Counted from the first letter of the stretch, positions 7,809 to 17,429 are shown. The stretch is 64,000 bases of DNA from Chloroflexota bacterium (GCA_023389575.1 JAEWEG010000006.1:50652-114651), one strand, 5' to 3'. Numbers and translations: made by a program. Notes: generated by a model not told the origin, from the sequence alone.

Positions 7809-9869
7809 TTACCCCTGCGCCAGGTACGCCAGGCTGATCAGCGTGAGCTGGGTGCACCGCTGCACGCCCAGCATCGAAAGCGTATCTGGCGTGTCGCCGG
7901 TCGTGTGATGGAACGGGCTCTGACCGTAAAGTTCTCGGCCGATCATGATGGAGTCGATGCCATTTTCCCGGAGCCGATTATCGTCCGCCACGATCGCATC
8001 GTTCGTCATTGCGTTGATCGTCTGGTTCAGCCCGTAGGCTTCATTCAACCGGATGTACAGGTCCGTCATCCAGGTGGTGGTGGCATCGCCGTTTAGCACC
8101 ACGTAGCTGTACTGCCGTTGCGCGCCCACGGAGTCGAGATTGAACACGCCCTCATAGGGAACGCCCTGCTCCCTGGCGTTCTGCGCGAATCGCTCGCTCC
8201 CGACGATGCCCACTTCTTCCACGTTCACGAAGATGATGCGCACGGGGTGATGCAATTCGTATTCGGAGAGCACGCGGGCAATTTCGAGCGACGCGGAGAC
8301 ACCGGTCGCGTTGTCGTCAGCGCCGGGAGATACGGCCAGGTCGGTCGAGATCGTATCGAAATGGGCCATCACGCCATAAATTTCTGAGTCATCGTTCCCT
8401 GGTACTTCGCCGATGACGTTCACCACCAGGTAGCCCTCCCAGGTGAGGAAGTCTTCATACCAGACATTCAGTCCGTAGGATTCGAGCCGGGTATATAGGT
8501 ACTCAGCCGCCAGCATGTTCGACGCGGACGTATAGTAGCGGGTACCGATCCCGGATCCATCCGTGGACCCCATGCCAACCAGGTCCGTGATCGACGCCTC
8601 GAGATTGCTCTCGGACACATCGTCGATCAGCGAGCCGATCTCGATGGAAGCCAGTGACACCGGCTCCTCGGGCAGGACGACCTCCAACGGCGGCGCTGGC
8701 GCGACCTTCTCGACCTGATAGCCCCAATCGGTGAGCGGCCGCACGTTGGCTGGCACGCTGCCAACCTGCACCAGGCGCCACTGGTCCGCGGAATCCAGGA
8801 TCGTGCCGAAACTCTTCACCCGGTCGTCGCTGGTCTCCTCGCTCGGCACCCACGCCATGTACAACGCAAGCGTGTCAGCCGATTCCGCGACCATCGTCGT
8901 CTCGGTGTTTTGCTCGAACCAGGCGATACCTTCTGGCGCGGCGATCACCCAGTCCCATCCGTCAACGCTGAACGAGGGCCGGGTATTGGCGTCGGCCATC
9001 AATTGATCGGCATCGCCGGTGTCAGCGATCCGAACCAGGCAGCGTTCCGGACAGTCGCTGGCGACCGGCCCCAACTCGATCCCGTCCAACGGATCGCCTG
9101 TTGAGGCGCCAGGAGTGCCTTCGTCGTCATCGTTCACGTTGCGCTGGTTGTCACCACCGCGTCGTGGTTCCTGTGTTGGCGTCGGCTCATCGGACTGTGT
9201 CGGGACCCTTGGCACGAATACCGATGGCGTGGAGTCGTCACTTTCCTCGGTACCATCGATTGGTGCGTTGATGACCGACTCCTCGGTCGGAGTTGGCGTG
9301 GGTTCTCCCCCACCGTCGCCTCGCCCCGCGAGATACCAGACCAGCAGGATCAGCGCGAGGAGGGCCAGCAGGATACCGCCGAGGATGGTCCAGTTGGGCC
9401 GTCCATCATCCTGGAACGCCCAGGGAAAGCGATCCTGGTAGCCACCGCCGTCTCCAGAGCCGTCGTCGTCAGGAACGCCGGTGTCAACCTGAACTGGCTC
9501 GACATCCACCGTGTCCCGCCATCGTCGCGCTGGCCGCTCCCGTGCCGTGACTCCGGTTGGGGGTTCATCCTGTAGCGATTCGCGCGGTTCCCGGGTCGAT
9601 TTAGGAGGACGACTCGCCTCGGCCGGACGCCGCTCGGCGGTTCGCCGACGCGACGATCGCGATGATGCCGACCGGGCAGGCGTGCCAAACAGTTCAGCGG
9701 AGGATCGAACCGTTGACGAAACGTACGACCCGAAGTCGACGTCTCCAGCATTCCTGGGCACCCCGGAATCACGGCCGTCCGTTTCGGACAGCGGATTGCC
9801 CGCGGCATGGTCGTCCGCCGGCGGTCGGCCCTGGTTCTGCGGTGGTTTTCGAGAATCGCCAGATGGCAT
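7809..9869 (-). CDS. Membrane-anchored M28-family zinc peptidase
   Basis: 686 residues. Residues 1-155 are polar, Arg/Ser/Pro-rich and likely disordered in the cytoplasm. One transmembrane helix follows (about residues 160-182, in NWTILGGILLALLALILLV). After a Thr/Pro linker comes a middle region of unknown fold (about 270-400), and then an M28 peptidase domain. The metal and catalytic residues are in place: AHFDTIS (His), PGADDNATG (Asp), VNVEEVG (catalytic and metal Glu), NLDSVG (Asp) and HHTTGDTPD (His). The peptidase faces outside. ATG 9869 with CGGAG six bases upstream was chosen; a GTG at 9896 would add nine residues. The 3' end converges on manC with a 39-base gap. Confidence 0.85.
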   Translation of the reverse strand: MPSGDSRKPPQNQGRPPADDHAAGNPLSETDGRDSGVPRNAGDVDFGSYVSSTVRSSAELFGTPARSASSRSSRRRTAERRPAEASRPPKSTREPRESLQDEPPTGVTARERPARRWRDTVDVEPVQVDTGVPDDDGSGDGGGYQDRFPWAFQDDGRPNWTILGGILLALLALILLVWYLAGRGDGGGEPTPTPTEESVINAPIDGTEESDDSTPSVFVPRVPTQSDEPTPTQEPRRGGDNQRNVNDDDEGTPGASTGDPLDGIELGPVASDCPERCLVRIADTGDADQLMADANTRPSFSVDGWDWVIAAPEGIAWFEQNTETTMVAESADTLALYMAWVPSEETSDDRVKSFGTILDSADQWRLVQVGSVPANVRPLTDWGYQVEKVAPAPPLEVVLPEEPVSLASIEIGSLIDDVSESNLEASITDLVGMGSTDGSGIGTRYYTSASNMLAAEYLYTRLESYGLNVWYEDFLTWEGYLVVNVIGEVPGNDDSEIYGVMAHFDTISTDLAVSPGADDNATGVSASLEIARVLSEYELHHPVRIIFVNVEEVGIVGSERFAQNAREQGVPYEGVFNLDSVGAQRQYSYVVLNGDATTTWMTDLYIRLNEAYGLNQTINAMTNDAIVADDNRLRENGIDSIMIGRELYGQSPFHHTTGDTPDTLSMLGVQRCTQLTLISLAYLAQG

Positions 9870-10043
9870 GCATGGCTCCGCTGTCTCAGCCGTCACAATC
9901 GCCCATCGGTGATGCGTGGTGCGAGGAGGGAGTCGTGACGCTCAAGCGCGAGTAAGGATCCGGACTCTCCAGGTGTCCCGTCCGGACCACATTCAGGAAG
10001 AGCTTCCCGAAGTTTAGCCTAACAAATGCCTAGCGAACACGCG

Positions 10044-10061
10044 CCCCTGTACGTACAGGGG
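10044..10061. repeat. 18-bp perfect palindrome
   Basis: cccctgtacgtacagggg, a perfect self-complementary sequence without a loop, 21 bases after the end of the minus-strand creatininase gene. A tract with some T follows on the plus strand (tagcttcttcgttt). It could be a terminator fold or a dimer-binding operator; symmetry alone does not decide. Confidence 0.5.
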
Positions 10062-10082
10062 TAGCTTCTTCGTTTCATCCCG

Positions 10083-10955
10083 TTACGTTCCGAAAGGCGC
10101 GAGGTCTAGATCGAGCAGTTCCTCGACAATCGCCCGCAACTGGTTCGTCACCTGACCAAGGATCGCTGATCCCGCTTCGGCGGACGCCGTGCTCGAATCG
10201 CCGGTGGCCCCGGATTCGCCCACCGCGCCTTGCGCCACCGGCAGGACGCCTCCCGCCGCCCGCACGATCGTTCGTGCCCTGTCGAGTCGTTCGTCGATGG
10301 CGCGGCGTCCCAGCGCTTCCTGGATTACCAGGTCAGGTCGTATCGCCTGGATCACCGACGTTTCGTCACCGCCAGCGTGACCGATCGCCTCGTCACCCAG
10401 CACCTCCCGGGCGGCGTTCGCGATGAGGGTGTAGGCAAACACTGGCACAACCATCGGCACGCCCAGTTCCCGGTGGCTCCGCTCGGCGGCAATTTGCAGG
10501 GCCGCCGTGTTTCCGCCATGGATATTCACGAGCACGAACCGTTTCACGCCATGGCTGTGCAGCGACTCCACCATATCCAATACGAGGGCGATCAGTGTGT
10601 CCTCTCGAAGGGAGATCGTTCCAGGGAAACTCATGTGGTGCCACGATACTCCCCAGGGAATCGTTGGCGCGACCGCCACTCTCGGCGCCAGCAGCGTCGA
10701 CGTCAGGGCAGAAAGAACCTGCGCGGACATCGCGTCGGTGGATACCGGTAGCGCTGGTCCGTGTTGCTCGTGCGCTCCGACGGGTATCAGCACGGCCTCG
10801 ATTTCCCGAAGTGCCGACGCGAACCCCGGAGAGGTGAGGTCGGCAAGCAACAATGGCCCGCGCAATCCAGCCTCTTCCGCGGCTTGCGCGGCATCACCAT
10901 CAGTACTTGCCGTCGCGTCTGGATGACCGTTGCTCTGCATATGATCCTGAGTCAT
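10083..10955 (-). CDS. Creatininase-family amidohydrolase
   Basis: 290 residues. The family includes creatinine amidohydrolases and related metal-dependent C-N hydrolases. Visible motifs are VGAHEQHGPALPVSTDA (metal Glu/His/Asp), WHHMSFPGTISL, VNIHGGN (metal His) and HAGGDETS (metal Glu). An unconserved N-terminal tail of about 35 residues precedes the domain, and the last 80 residues are Ala/Gly-rich. ATG 10955 is preceded by AAAGGCGA about eleven bases upstream and was preferred to 11009. It is divergent from the secreted protein gene at 11173. The substrate cannot be assigned; related proteins act on creatinine, formamides or peptide precursors such as mycofactocin. Confidence 0.85.
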   Translation of the reverse strand: MTQDHMQSNGHPDATASTDGDAAQAAEEAGLRGPLLLADLTSPGFASALREIEAVLIPVGAHEQHGPALPVSTDAMSAQVLSALTSTLLAPRVAVAPTIPWGVSWHHMSFPGTISLREDTLIALVLDMVESLHSHGVKRFVLVNIHGGNTAALQIAAERSHRELGVPMVVPVFAYTLIANAAREVLGDEAIGHAGGDETSVIQAIRPDLVIQEALGRRAIDERLDRARTIVRAAGGVLPVAQGAVGESGATGDSSTASAEAGSAILGQVTNQLRAIVEELLDLDLAPFGT

Positions 10956-11172
10956 GAGGTCGAGTCGCCTTTCGTGGATACCGTCGCATGAGAGGCAATG
11001 GTCCCGCACTTCGTGCGTTCGCTCAAATGGAATGTCTTCGATCGTCCCTCATGGTCGCCGCTTCATGGCCAGTGGATGTGACGATGCGCAATCGGTTCCT
11101 GGACGCCTAACACCGATCCACTATCATGCATACCCATCACAAGCTGGTCCTCACACGAACAGGCCCTGGTCA

Positions 11173-11967
11173 ATGCAACGTTCCACCATCACCCCAGTCT
11201 CGCTGCTCCTGCTCCTCCTGTTCGCACTGGTCGTGCCATCCTCCGTCCAGCCGGCGACTCCGGCGTCACCAGCCGATGAATCGGACGAGGTTGGTCGGCT
11301 CGAACAGGGCGTCTACCGGGTCTACGCCACCCGCGAGGGACTCGTCGGGGGATGGACCACCTCCGATCACGAAATCGTCGAGAACGACTTCTTCGTGGCG
11401 CTTCCCGCCTGCACCCCATCAAACTGCCCGGATGGCGCGCCTCGCGGAACCATGACCGCCTGTGGCGACTCGTGTTACGTGAAGGTGATCAATCCCGCCA
11501 ACGACAAGTGCCGCGTCGAGCCGATCAAGGACACTGGCCCCTGGTTCACGGTCGATGACTGGTGGAATCCAGAGAAGACGCGCTACCTGAACACCCTGCC
11601 GTCGACCTCGCCCGCGCTGCCTCAGGGGATGCCCGCCGCCGAAGCCGCCCGCGAAGGATGGGATGTTGGCTATGGAGTCAGCCCAGCCGGCATTGGGTTT
11701 GACAACACGCATGAAATCTACGGCCGGCCGCGACGTGAAGTTGGCAATCGCGCCGCGATTGACCTGGCCGACGGCACCTGGTGGAACCTCGAACTTGTCG
11801 CGGCAGACACGATCGGAACGCATGTGGTGGTGCACATGCTCTGGCAAACCGGAGACGATCCGTATGCCGCCGCGATGGCCTGCGGTCACAAGCTCAATAC
11901 CCCCGGCGAGGTCCCACCGCGTGCCAGCCCAGTCGCTTCTCCCATCCCGGCCACGCCCTCAACCTGA
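11173..11967 (+). CDS. Secreted double-psi beta-barrel (RlpA-like) protein, short paralogue
   Basis: 264 residues with a signal peptide (positively charged start, hydrophobic core VSLLLLLLFALVV). The mature part begins YRVYATREGLVGGWTTSDH and includes CRVEPIKDTGPWFTVDDWW and NRAAIDLADGTWWNL, which matches the DxGPF and IDLS landmarks of RlpA/expansin-like double-psi barrels. Four to six Cys (PACTPSNCPDG, CGDSCYVKV, DKCRV) probably form disulfides outside the cell. It is a tandem paralogue of the N-terminal domain of the next gene, 210 bases downstream. A TATCAT sequence at 11122-11127 may be its -10. The role may be carbohydrate or peptidoglycan binding or cleavage; no enzymatic residue beyond the barrel Asp can be assigned. 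Confidence 0.75.
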   Translation: MQRSTITPVSLLLLLLFALVVPSSVQPATPASPADESDEVGRLEQGVYRVYATREGLVGGWTTSDHEIVENDFFVALPACTPSNCPDGAPRGTMTACGDSCYVKVINPANDKCRVEPIKDTGPWFTVDDWWNPEKTRYLNTLPSTSPALPQGMPAAEAAREGWDVGYGVSPAGIGFDNTHEIYGRPRREVGNRAAIDLADGTWWNLELVAADTIGTHVVVHMLWQTGDDPYAAAMACGHKLNTPGEVPPRASPVASPIPATPST

Positions 11968-12177
11968 CCCGAGACAACTCCAACAACGAGCCTCTCGCGA
12001 ACTGTCGAGGCGACGTATTCGGAGGGCCCAGAAAACCCACCTTCGCCCAGCCTTGTCAACGAATCTCGCGGCGAGTACCATCACCGGTATCTAACGGGTC
12101 CCTGCACAAATCAGCTCCACAATCGCCAATCGGCGGCTTGCCGCGCGCGGCGATTGCGTTACGCGATGGGGTTCGCC

Positions 12178-15100
12178 ATGGCGCGTTATCGGCGGCGTCC
12201 TGCTGGACGGCTTTCTGGGCTCTCGATACTCGGTCTTGTCCTCATCCTGACCGCGATGGTTCCTCCCATTCCGATCCTGGCCGCCGATCCCCTCCCCACC
12301 AGCATGGTTGGCCAGGGAACGTATTACGTCTATGCGACCCGCGAGGGGCTCGTCGGCGGCACCACTTCGTCCGGACATCGCATCGTCGAGAACGATTTTT
12401 TCGTCTCGCTCCCGGCCTGCACGCCGCAAAATTGCCCCCGAGGCGCGACCTGGGGCAACATGACCCAATGTGGGAGCCGCTGCTACGTCCGCGTTCTCAA
12501 TCCGGTCACGAACCAGTGCCGGGTCGAACCCATCAAGGATATCGGCCCATGGTTCACCGTCGATGACTGGTGGAACCCGACCGAAACCCGCTATCTGAAT
12601 ACGCTCCCAACGAACCCGAACATCCTGCCGCAAGGCTATACCGCCTCCGACGCGGCGCGAGATGGGCTCGACGTGGGGTACGGTCGGGCCGGTTCCGGGA
12701 TTGGTCGCGACAATACGCACCAGCTCGCCAATCGGGGACCCCGGGCCGTCGGAAACCGCGCCGCGATCGACCTGGCCGACGGCACATGGCGCAACCTGCG
12801 CCTGACGTCTCCCGATACCATTGGTTCTCGAGTGTTCGTCACGCTCCTGTGGCAAAGCGGCGGCGATCCCGCCAGCGAGGCGGCCGCCTGCGGACACCCG
12901 CTTAATCAGCGGGGCGGCACCGGCTCCACGCTACCGGCTCAGCCCCAGAATCCATACCCCTATCCGCCTCCAGTCGCGACCGTCCCCGTCACCCCGGTGA
13001 CAGACAGCTTCGCGATCGTCATCGCCACCGGCGGCGCCGGACTCCGCTGCCGCACCGCGCCCTCCACCGCCGGAGGGCACATCACGACCATGCCGGAAGG
13101 CACCCGCATACCGGTGAGGGGTGTCGCGCTCGGCGGTTGGCAACCCGTCACCTGCAATGGTCAGGACGGTTGGGCTTCCACATCCTATTTACGCGTGACC
13201 TACGCCACCGCCACGCCGACGCCTCCCTCCACCGAGACTCCACCAGCTTCACCAACGGCCGATATCGGCACCCCTACCATGGAAGCTGGCACGCCTACGA
13301 TGGCTTCAGGCACCCCGACCAGTGACACTGGAACGCCAACCGAGCAGCCGGCGACGCCGACGGAAACACCGGGAACGCCGACGCCCCCTACCGATGCAAC
13401 CCCATCCGGCACCCCAACGAATGTACCGGCGAGCCCCACGCCAACAGTCCCTCCGCCTCCTGGTCGGGCCGTGGTCGCGGGCACGGGTGGAGCGGGCCTT
13501 CGCTGCCGTAACGCTCCCTCGACTGCCGGCGCGCGAATCACCGGGCTCGCCGAAGGGTCCACAATCGCCATTCGCGGTGCCGCGATCGGTGGTTGGATGC
13601 CAGTGACCTGCGCCGGCCAGGATGGATGGGTTTCCGCGAGCTACCTGCGCCTGATCGCGGCTCCGGCGCCCGCCACGCCGACGTCCACGCCTTCACCGGC
13701 CACAGGTACACCCACGACCACGCCTTCGTCTACCCCAGTCGTCACGCCTTCGGTGACGCCAACCAACCCATCCGGCCCGCAGCTGGGGGAAGCGATCGTA
13801 ACCGGGACCGGCGGTCTCGGCCTGCGCTGCCGGAATGCGCCCTCGACGGCTGGCGGCCACATCACGACCATGGCGGAGGGCGCTCGCATCCAGGTCTCGG
13901 GACCGGCCACTGGAACGTGGCTTCCGGTGAAGTGCGGTGGGCGCGACGGCTGGGCCTCCACCACCTACCTGCGCGTCACTCGATCGACGGACCAAACGCC
14001 CACCCCTAACCCAACCTCGACGCCCGCGACGACAGCTAACGGCACCGTCGCCAACTCGGGGGGCGCCAACGTGCGATGTCGTGCATTGCCGTCACTTCAG
14101 GGGACCATCCTCGCCAGCCTGGCTCCCGGCACGACCGTCGAGATACTGGGTCCAGCCAACGGTGATTGGCTGCCTGTCCGCTGCGCTGGCCGCGATGGTT
14201 ACATGTGGGCGGAATACGTTTCGGTCAGCGCGGTCCAGGTCTCTCGACAGATGACCCAACTCCAGTCGGAGCTTTTACAGGCCGACGACGAGACCGACGC
14301 GAACCTCGTGGAACCCGCTCCATCCCCTTCCGTTACCGAGGTTCAGGTCGCGACCGCTCCAGAACCGACCGAAGCTCCGGCCACAAACGCGCCCGAGCCC
14401 ACGTCCCTGCCCGTGACCGGCAGCGGATACATCGCTAGCGACGATGGTGGCGCGATCAACTGCCGGGCGGAGCCTTCCACTGGCGCCGCGGTCATCACCG
14501 TGCTCCAGCACGGGGAGTGGATCGAAACTCGCGGCGTCCAAGCCGATGGGTGGCAAGGAGTCCGGTGCGCCGGGCTTGACGGATTCGTGGCCGCGCAATT
14601 CCTGAGCGACTCGCCTCCTCCGGCTCCAACCGAACCAGCGCTCGAACCCGAGCCAGAATCGTCCCAAAGCAGCTCACCTTCGGAACCGCCGCCAGTTTCC
14701 GCGCCGGCCGGTTCGCATCCTCAGTTCGGTGGAAGCGTCCTGTATCCGGATTCCGCGTGGGATTCCAATGGCAACGCCTCCGTCTGGAACGTGCTTGACG
14801 GCGACGCTGGCTCTGCCTGGTCCTCGGTCCCTGGCGCCGGACAGGCAAGCATCACGGTCGACCTCGGTCAGTCATATCAGTTGACAGGCATCCGCTGGAT
14901 GTTCAGCCAGTCCGGTGGCGCCAGCGACGTAGCACTGCTGGTGTCACAGGACGGCGAATCCTGGTCGCACGTCGCGTCTTCCTCGAACCGAGCACCTGGA
15001 TCCTGGGAGGGAGCCTGGACCGAATCCACCGCGCGTTATGTCCGGATCGCGTTTACCAGCTCGGCGGGCGAGTCTGTGCTCGGGTACCTCGCCGAACTCC

Positions 15101-15225
15101 AGGTCTGGGGAGTCGCCGCGGGTTCCGCCATCGAGTCGCCGGTGGAACCGGGCATTGCGAACCTAAATCGCCCGGTCGTTGGCGGTCGTCGCGCCCGGTT
15201 CGGCGGTAAACTTGTTGTAGCGTAA
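12178..15225 (+). CDS. Large secreted protein: RlpA-like barrel, five SH3b repeats, discoidin domain
   Basis: 1015 residues. A signal peptide (hydrophobic LGLVLILTAMVPP) leads into a double-psi barrel like the upstream paralogue (about 45-230, with KDIGPWFTVDDWW and NRAAIDLADGTW). Five SH3b domains follow at about 278-340, 429-492, 537-600, 620-684 and 749-810, separated by Thr/Pro-rich linkers. Each repeat carries a paired Cys pattern (LRCRNAPSTAG near the start, PVTCAGQDGW near the end). The C-terminal 853-980 region is a discoidin (F5/8 type C)-like domain with WNVLDGDAGSAWSS and ARYVRIAF. Starts at 12154 (TTG) and 12166 (ATG) are also in frame; 12178 gives the best signal-peptide n-region. 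Likely a cell-wall or surface-glycan-binding protein; no catalytic function is shown. Confidence 0.82.
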   Translation: MARYRRRPAGRLSGLSILGLVLILTAMVPPIPILAADPLPTSMVGQGTYYVYATREGLVGGTTSSGHRIVENDFFVSLPACTPQNCPRGATWGNMTQCGSRCYVRVLNPVTNQCRVEPIKDIGPWFTVDDWWNPTETRYLNTLPTNPNILPQGYTASDAARDGLDVGYGRAGSGIGRDNTHQLANRGPRAVGNRAAIDLADGTWRNLRLTSPDTIGSRVFVTLLWQSGGDPASEAAACGHPLNQRGGTGSTLPAQPQNPYPYPPPVATVPVTPVTDSFAIVIATGGAGLRCRTAPSTAGGHITTMPEGTRIPVRGVALGGWQPVTCNGQDGWASTSYLRVTYATATPTPPSTETPPASPTADIGTPTMEAGTPTMASGTPTSDTGTPTEQPATPTETPGTPTPPTDATPSGTPTNVPASPTPTVPPPPGRAVVAGTGGAGLRCRNAPSTAGARITGLAEGSTIAIRGAAIGGWMPVTCAGQDGWVSASYLRLIAAPAPATPTSTPSPATGTPTTTPSSTPVVTPSVTPTNPSGPQLGEAIVTGTGGLGLRCRNAPSTAGGHITTMAEGARIQVSGPATGTWLPVKCGGRDGWASTTYLRVTRSTDQTPTPNPTSTPATTANGTVANSGGANVRCRALPSLQGTILASLAPGTTVEILGPANGDWLPVRCAGRDGYMWAEYVSVSAVQVSRQMTQLQSELLQADDETDANLVEPAPSPSVTEVQVATAPEPTEAPATNAPEPTSLPVTGSGYIASDDGGAINCRAEPSTGAAVITVLQHGEWIETRGVQADGWQGVRCAGLDGFVAAQFLSDSPPPAPTEPALEPEPESSQSSSPSEPPPVSAPAGSHPQFGGSVLYPDSAWDSNGNASVWNVLDGDAGSAWSSVPGAGQASITVDLGQSYQLTGIRWMFSQSGGASDVALLVSQDGESWSHVASSSNRAPGSWEGAWTESTARYVRIAFTSSAGESVLGYLAELQVWGVAAGSAIESPVEPGIANLNRPVVGGRRARFGGKLVVA

Positions 15226-15335
15226 GTCCCGCGTCCAATGCGGTATCCCGGCATGGCGCGGACCGCCAGCGGGAGCAGGGCAGACCGGATTTCGCCGGGT
15301 TCCCGACCTCCCAAACATGGAAGCAGGTTTACCTC

Positions 15336-15794
15336 ATGTACGATCGGATCATTGTCCCTCTCGACGGATCGGACCTCGCCAACGAAGCGCTCACCCACGC
15401 CAAGGAGCTTTCCAGGCGCCTGGATGCCGAGCTCCACCTCGTTCGCGCCATCGATCCCACCATGCTCAACCGCGTCGGCACGGTCGGCATGGGCTTCGAC
15501 TACACGGTGGTGGACGAACTCCTCTCCGAGGAAGAGCAGGACGCCACGAAATTCATCGACGATCAGGTCGCCGCGCTCAGCGCGGAAGGTCTCAAGGTGA
15601 GCGGCGTCGTCCTTCGCGGATATGCCGCGGCCGCCATCATCTCGGTGACCCAGGCAGGCGATCTCATCGTCATGGCCTCGCACGGACGCACCGGCGTCCG
15701 CCGGTGGTTCCTCGGAAGCGTCGCCGAGGAAGTCCTCCGCCAATCCACCGTGCCCGTGCTCCTCATCCGCCAGCACGAGCCGGACGACAAGTAA
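15336..15794 (+). CDS. Universal stress protein (UspA family)
   Basis: 152 residues, single Usp domain, usual length. It begins MYDRIIVPLDGSDLANEAL, the family signature, and ends with IVMASHGRTGVRRWFLGSVAEEVLR and VPVLLI. The ATP-binding pattern G-2x-G-9x-G-S/T is present with Ala in the first Gly position (ASHG, nine residues, GS), a frequent variant, so nucleotide binding is likely. A GGAAGCAGG ribosome binding site is upstream. Cytoplasmic dimer, general stress role by family. A hairpin terminator candidate follows. Confidence 0.93.
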   Translation: MYDRIIVPLDGSDLANEALTHAKELSRRLDAELHLVRAIDPTMLNRVGTVGMGFDYTVVDELLSEEEQDATKFIDDQVAALSAEGLKVSGVVLRGYAAAAIISVTQAGDLIVMASHGRTGVRRWFLGSVAEEVLRQSTVPVLLIRQHEPDDK

Positions 15795-15803
15795 TCACGG
15801 TGC

Positions 15804-15838
15804 CATCCGGGAGCGCCAAACATGGGCGCTCCCGGATG
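15804..15838 (+). terminator. Intrinsic terminator candidate after the Usp gene
   Basis: 14-bp perfect stem catccgggagcgcc/ggcgctcccggatg with a 7-base loop, followed by atcttcatctcgtctt. It starts ten bases after the stop codon. Confidence 0.7.
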
Positions 15839-16103
15839 ATCTTCATCTCGTCTTGAACCGCGTCCTTCGCCGCCACGCGTGGTGGCGTTTCCGGGATCCC
15901 GCCAGCGAACGCCTGGTGCACAAGCCTCGATCACGCCCCTCCGCGCATTGACAGAACCCCGCCACGATGCGATCTTCAGACTCCGGACTCCAAACGCCAC
16001 GTGGCGCCATGGCCGGTTTCACGTCGAGCAATCGTGCCCGGATTCGGCTTGCCTATCGCGGTTGGCGGCCAGGCAGGCATCGATGCAGCATCGCAAGGCA
16101 GGA

Positions 16104-17429
16104 ATGGCGAAGCTCTCTCCCTCTCAACCGGTGGAACCTGATCGGTCCGCCCACTCCGAATCCACCGGCGCGCCGGATGACCGTCCACCGGGACGCTTTG
16201 CCGCCCTCGCCTACCGCAACTACCGCCTCTTTTTCTTCGGACAACTCATTTCGGTAACCGGTACGTGGATGCAGTCCCTCGCACAGTCGTATCTCGTGTA
16301 CGACGTGCTCGATGCCTCGCCATTCCAGCTTGGGCTCGTCAATGTCTTCCAGTTCGCCCCGGTTCTGTTCCTGGGAATCCCCGCCGGCGTGATCGCCGAC
16401 CGTTTCCCCAAACGGCCGTTGCTCGTATTCACCCAGTCGACCTTTGCCATCCTCGCCGCCGTGCTAGCCCTGCTCGTCAGCTTCGGCCACGTCCAACTCT
16501 GGCAGGTTTACCTGATCGCCGGACTCTTCGGAATCACCAACGCCCTGGACATGCCGACCCGACAGTCCTTCGTGCCGGAACTCATTGGCAAGCACGCGCT
16601 GATGAACGCCATCGCGCTCAACTCCACCATGTTCAACACAGGCCGGGTGATTGGCCCCGCCATCGCGGGCATGGTGCTGGCGGCGTTCGGGCCGGTCGTC
16701 TGTTTCGCGATCAACGCCATCTCCTACGGCGGGGTCATCACGGGCCTGTTGCTGATGAAGCTGGCGCCGATTGCCCGGACTCAGGCCGGGTCGGCCGCAA
16801 CCCGGCTTCGCGAGGGCATCGACTATGTCCGCTCGACCCCGGCGATCTACAGGACCATCATCCTGGTTGGCGCGCTCGGCACCTTCGGCATGAACTTCAA
16901 CGTGTGGGTGCCGATGCTCGCCTCGGACAGCTTCGAATCCGGTCCCGGCGCCTATGGCCTGCTCTTCACGGCAATGGGGCTCGGCTCGCTCTGCGGCGCG
17001 CTCACCCTGGCGATGTTTGGCCGTTCGCCGAATCGCAAACGAATGCTCGGCGCGGTCATCGCGCTCGGGGCCGTGGAGGTTGGTATCGCCGTCACCGCGA
17101 CCATTCCGACGGCGGTCTTCGCCGGGGCGATCGGGCTGGCGATCGCGGGCTTCCTTTCCAGCACCGCGATGGCCACCGCCAATACCTCCGTTCAAACCGT
17201 CGCCACATCCGAACTTCGTGGCCGGGTCATGGCCGTGTACATGACGGTGTTCGCGGGATCGACCCCGCTCGGGGCGTTGCTCTCTGGAGGAATCGCCGAC
17301 CGGTTCGGCATCCCAATCGCGATCGGATTCGGCGGTTTCGCCACGCTCATCGCCGCCGTCGCCATCGCCTGGGTCCAGCGCGAGCGCCTCGCGCCACCGC
17401 TGCAACACAAGGTAACGGGTTCCACCTGA
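16104..17429 (+). CDS. MFS transporter, EntS/MFS_3-type exporter
   Basis: 441 residues with about twelve membrane helices. The first helix starts FAALAYRNYRLFFFGQLISV, typical of the MFS_3/enterobactin-exporter group, and the loop motif GVIADRFPKRPLLV between helices 2 and 3 is intact. DMPTRQSFVPELI and ATANTSVQTVATSELRGRVM are further landmarks of the group. Two in-frame starts are close: ATG 16083 and ATG 16104; the latter has AAGGCAGGA just before it. The substrate is not visible; relatives export siderophores, macrolides or other small molecules. It stands alone upstream of the M50-like gene. Confidence 0.88.
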   Translation: MAKLSPSQPVEPDRSAHSESTGAPDDRPPGRFAALAYRNYRLFFFGQLISVTGTWMQSLAQSYLVYDVLDASPFQLGLVNVFQFAPVLFLGIPAGVIADRFPKRPLLVFTQSTFAILAAVLALLVSFGHVQLWQVYLIAGLFGITNALDMPTRQSFVPELIGKHALMNAIALNSTMFNTGRVIGPAIAGMVLAAFGPVVCFAINAISYGGVITGLLLMKLAPIARTQAGSAATRLREGIDYVRSTPAIYRTIILVGALGTFGMNFNVWVPMLASDSFESGPGAYGLLFTAMGLGSLCGALTLAMFGRSPNRKRMLGAVIALGAVEVGIAVTATIPTAVFAGAIGLAIAGFLSSTAMATANTSVQTVATSELRGRVMAVYMTVFAGSTPLGALLSGGIADRFGIPIAIGFGGFATLIAAVAIAWVQRERLAPPLQHKVTGST

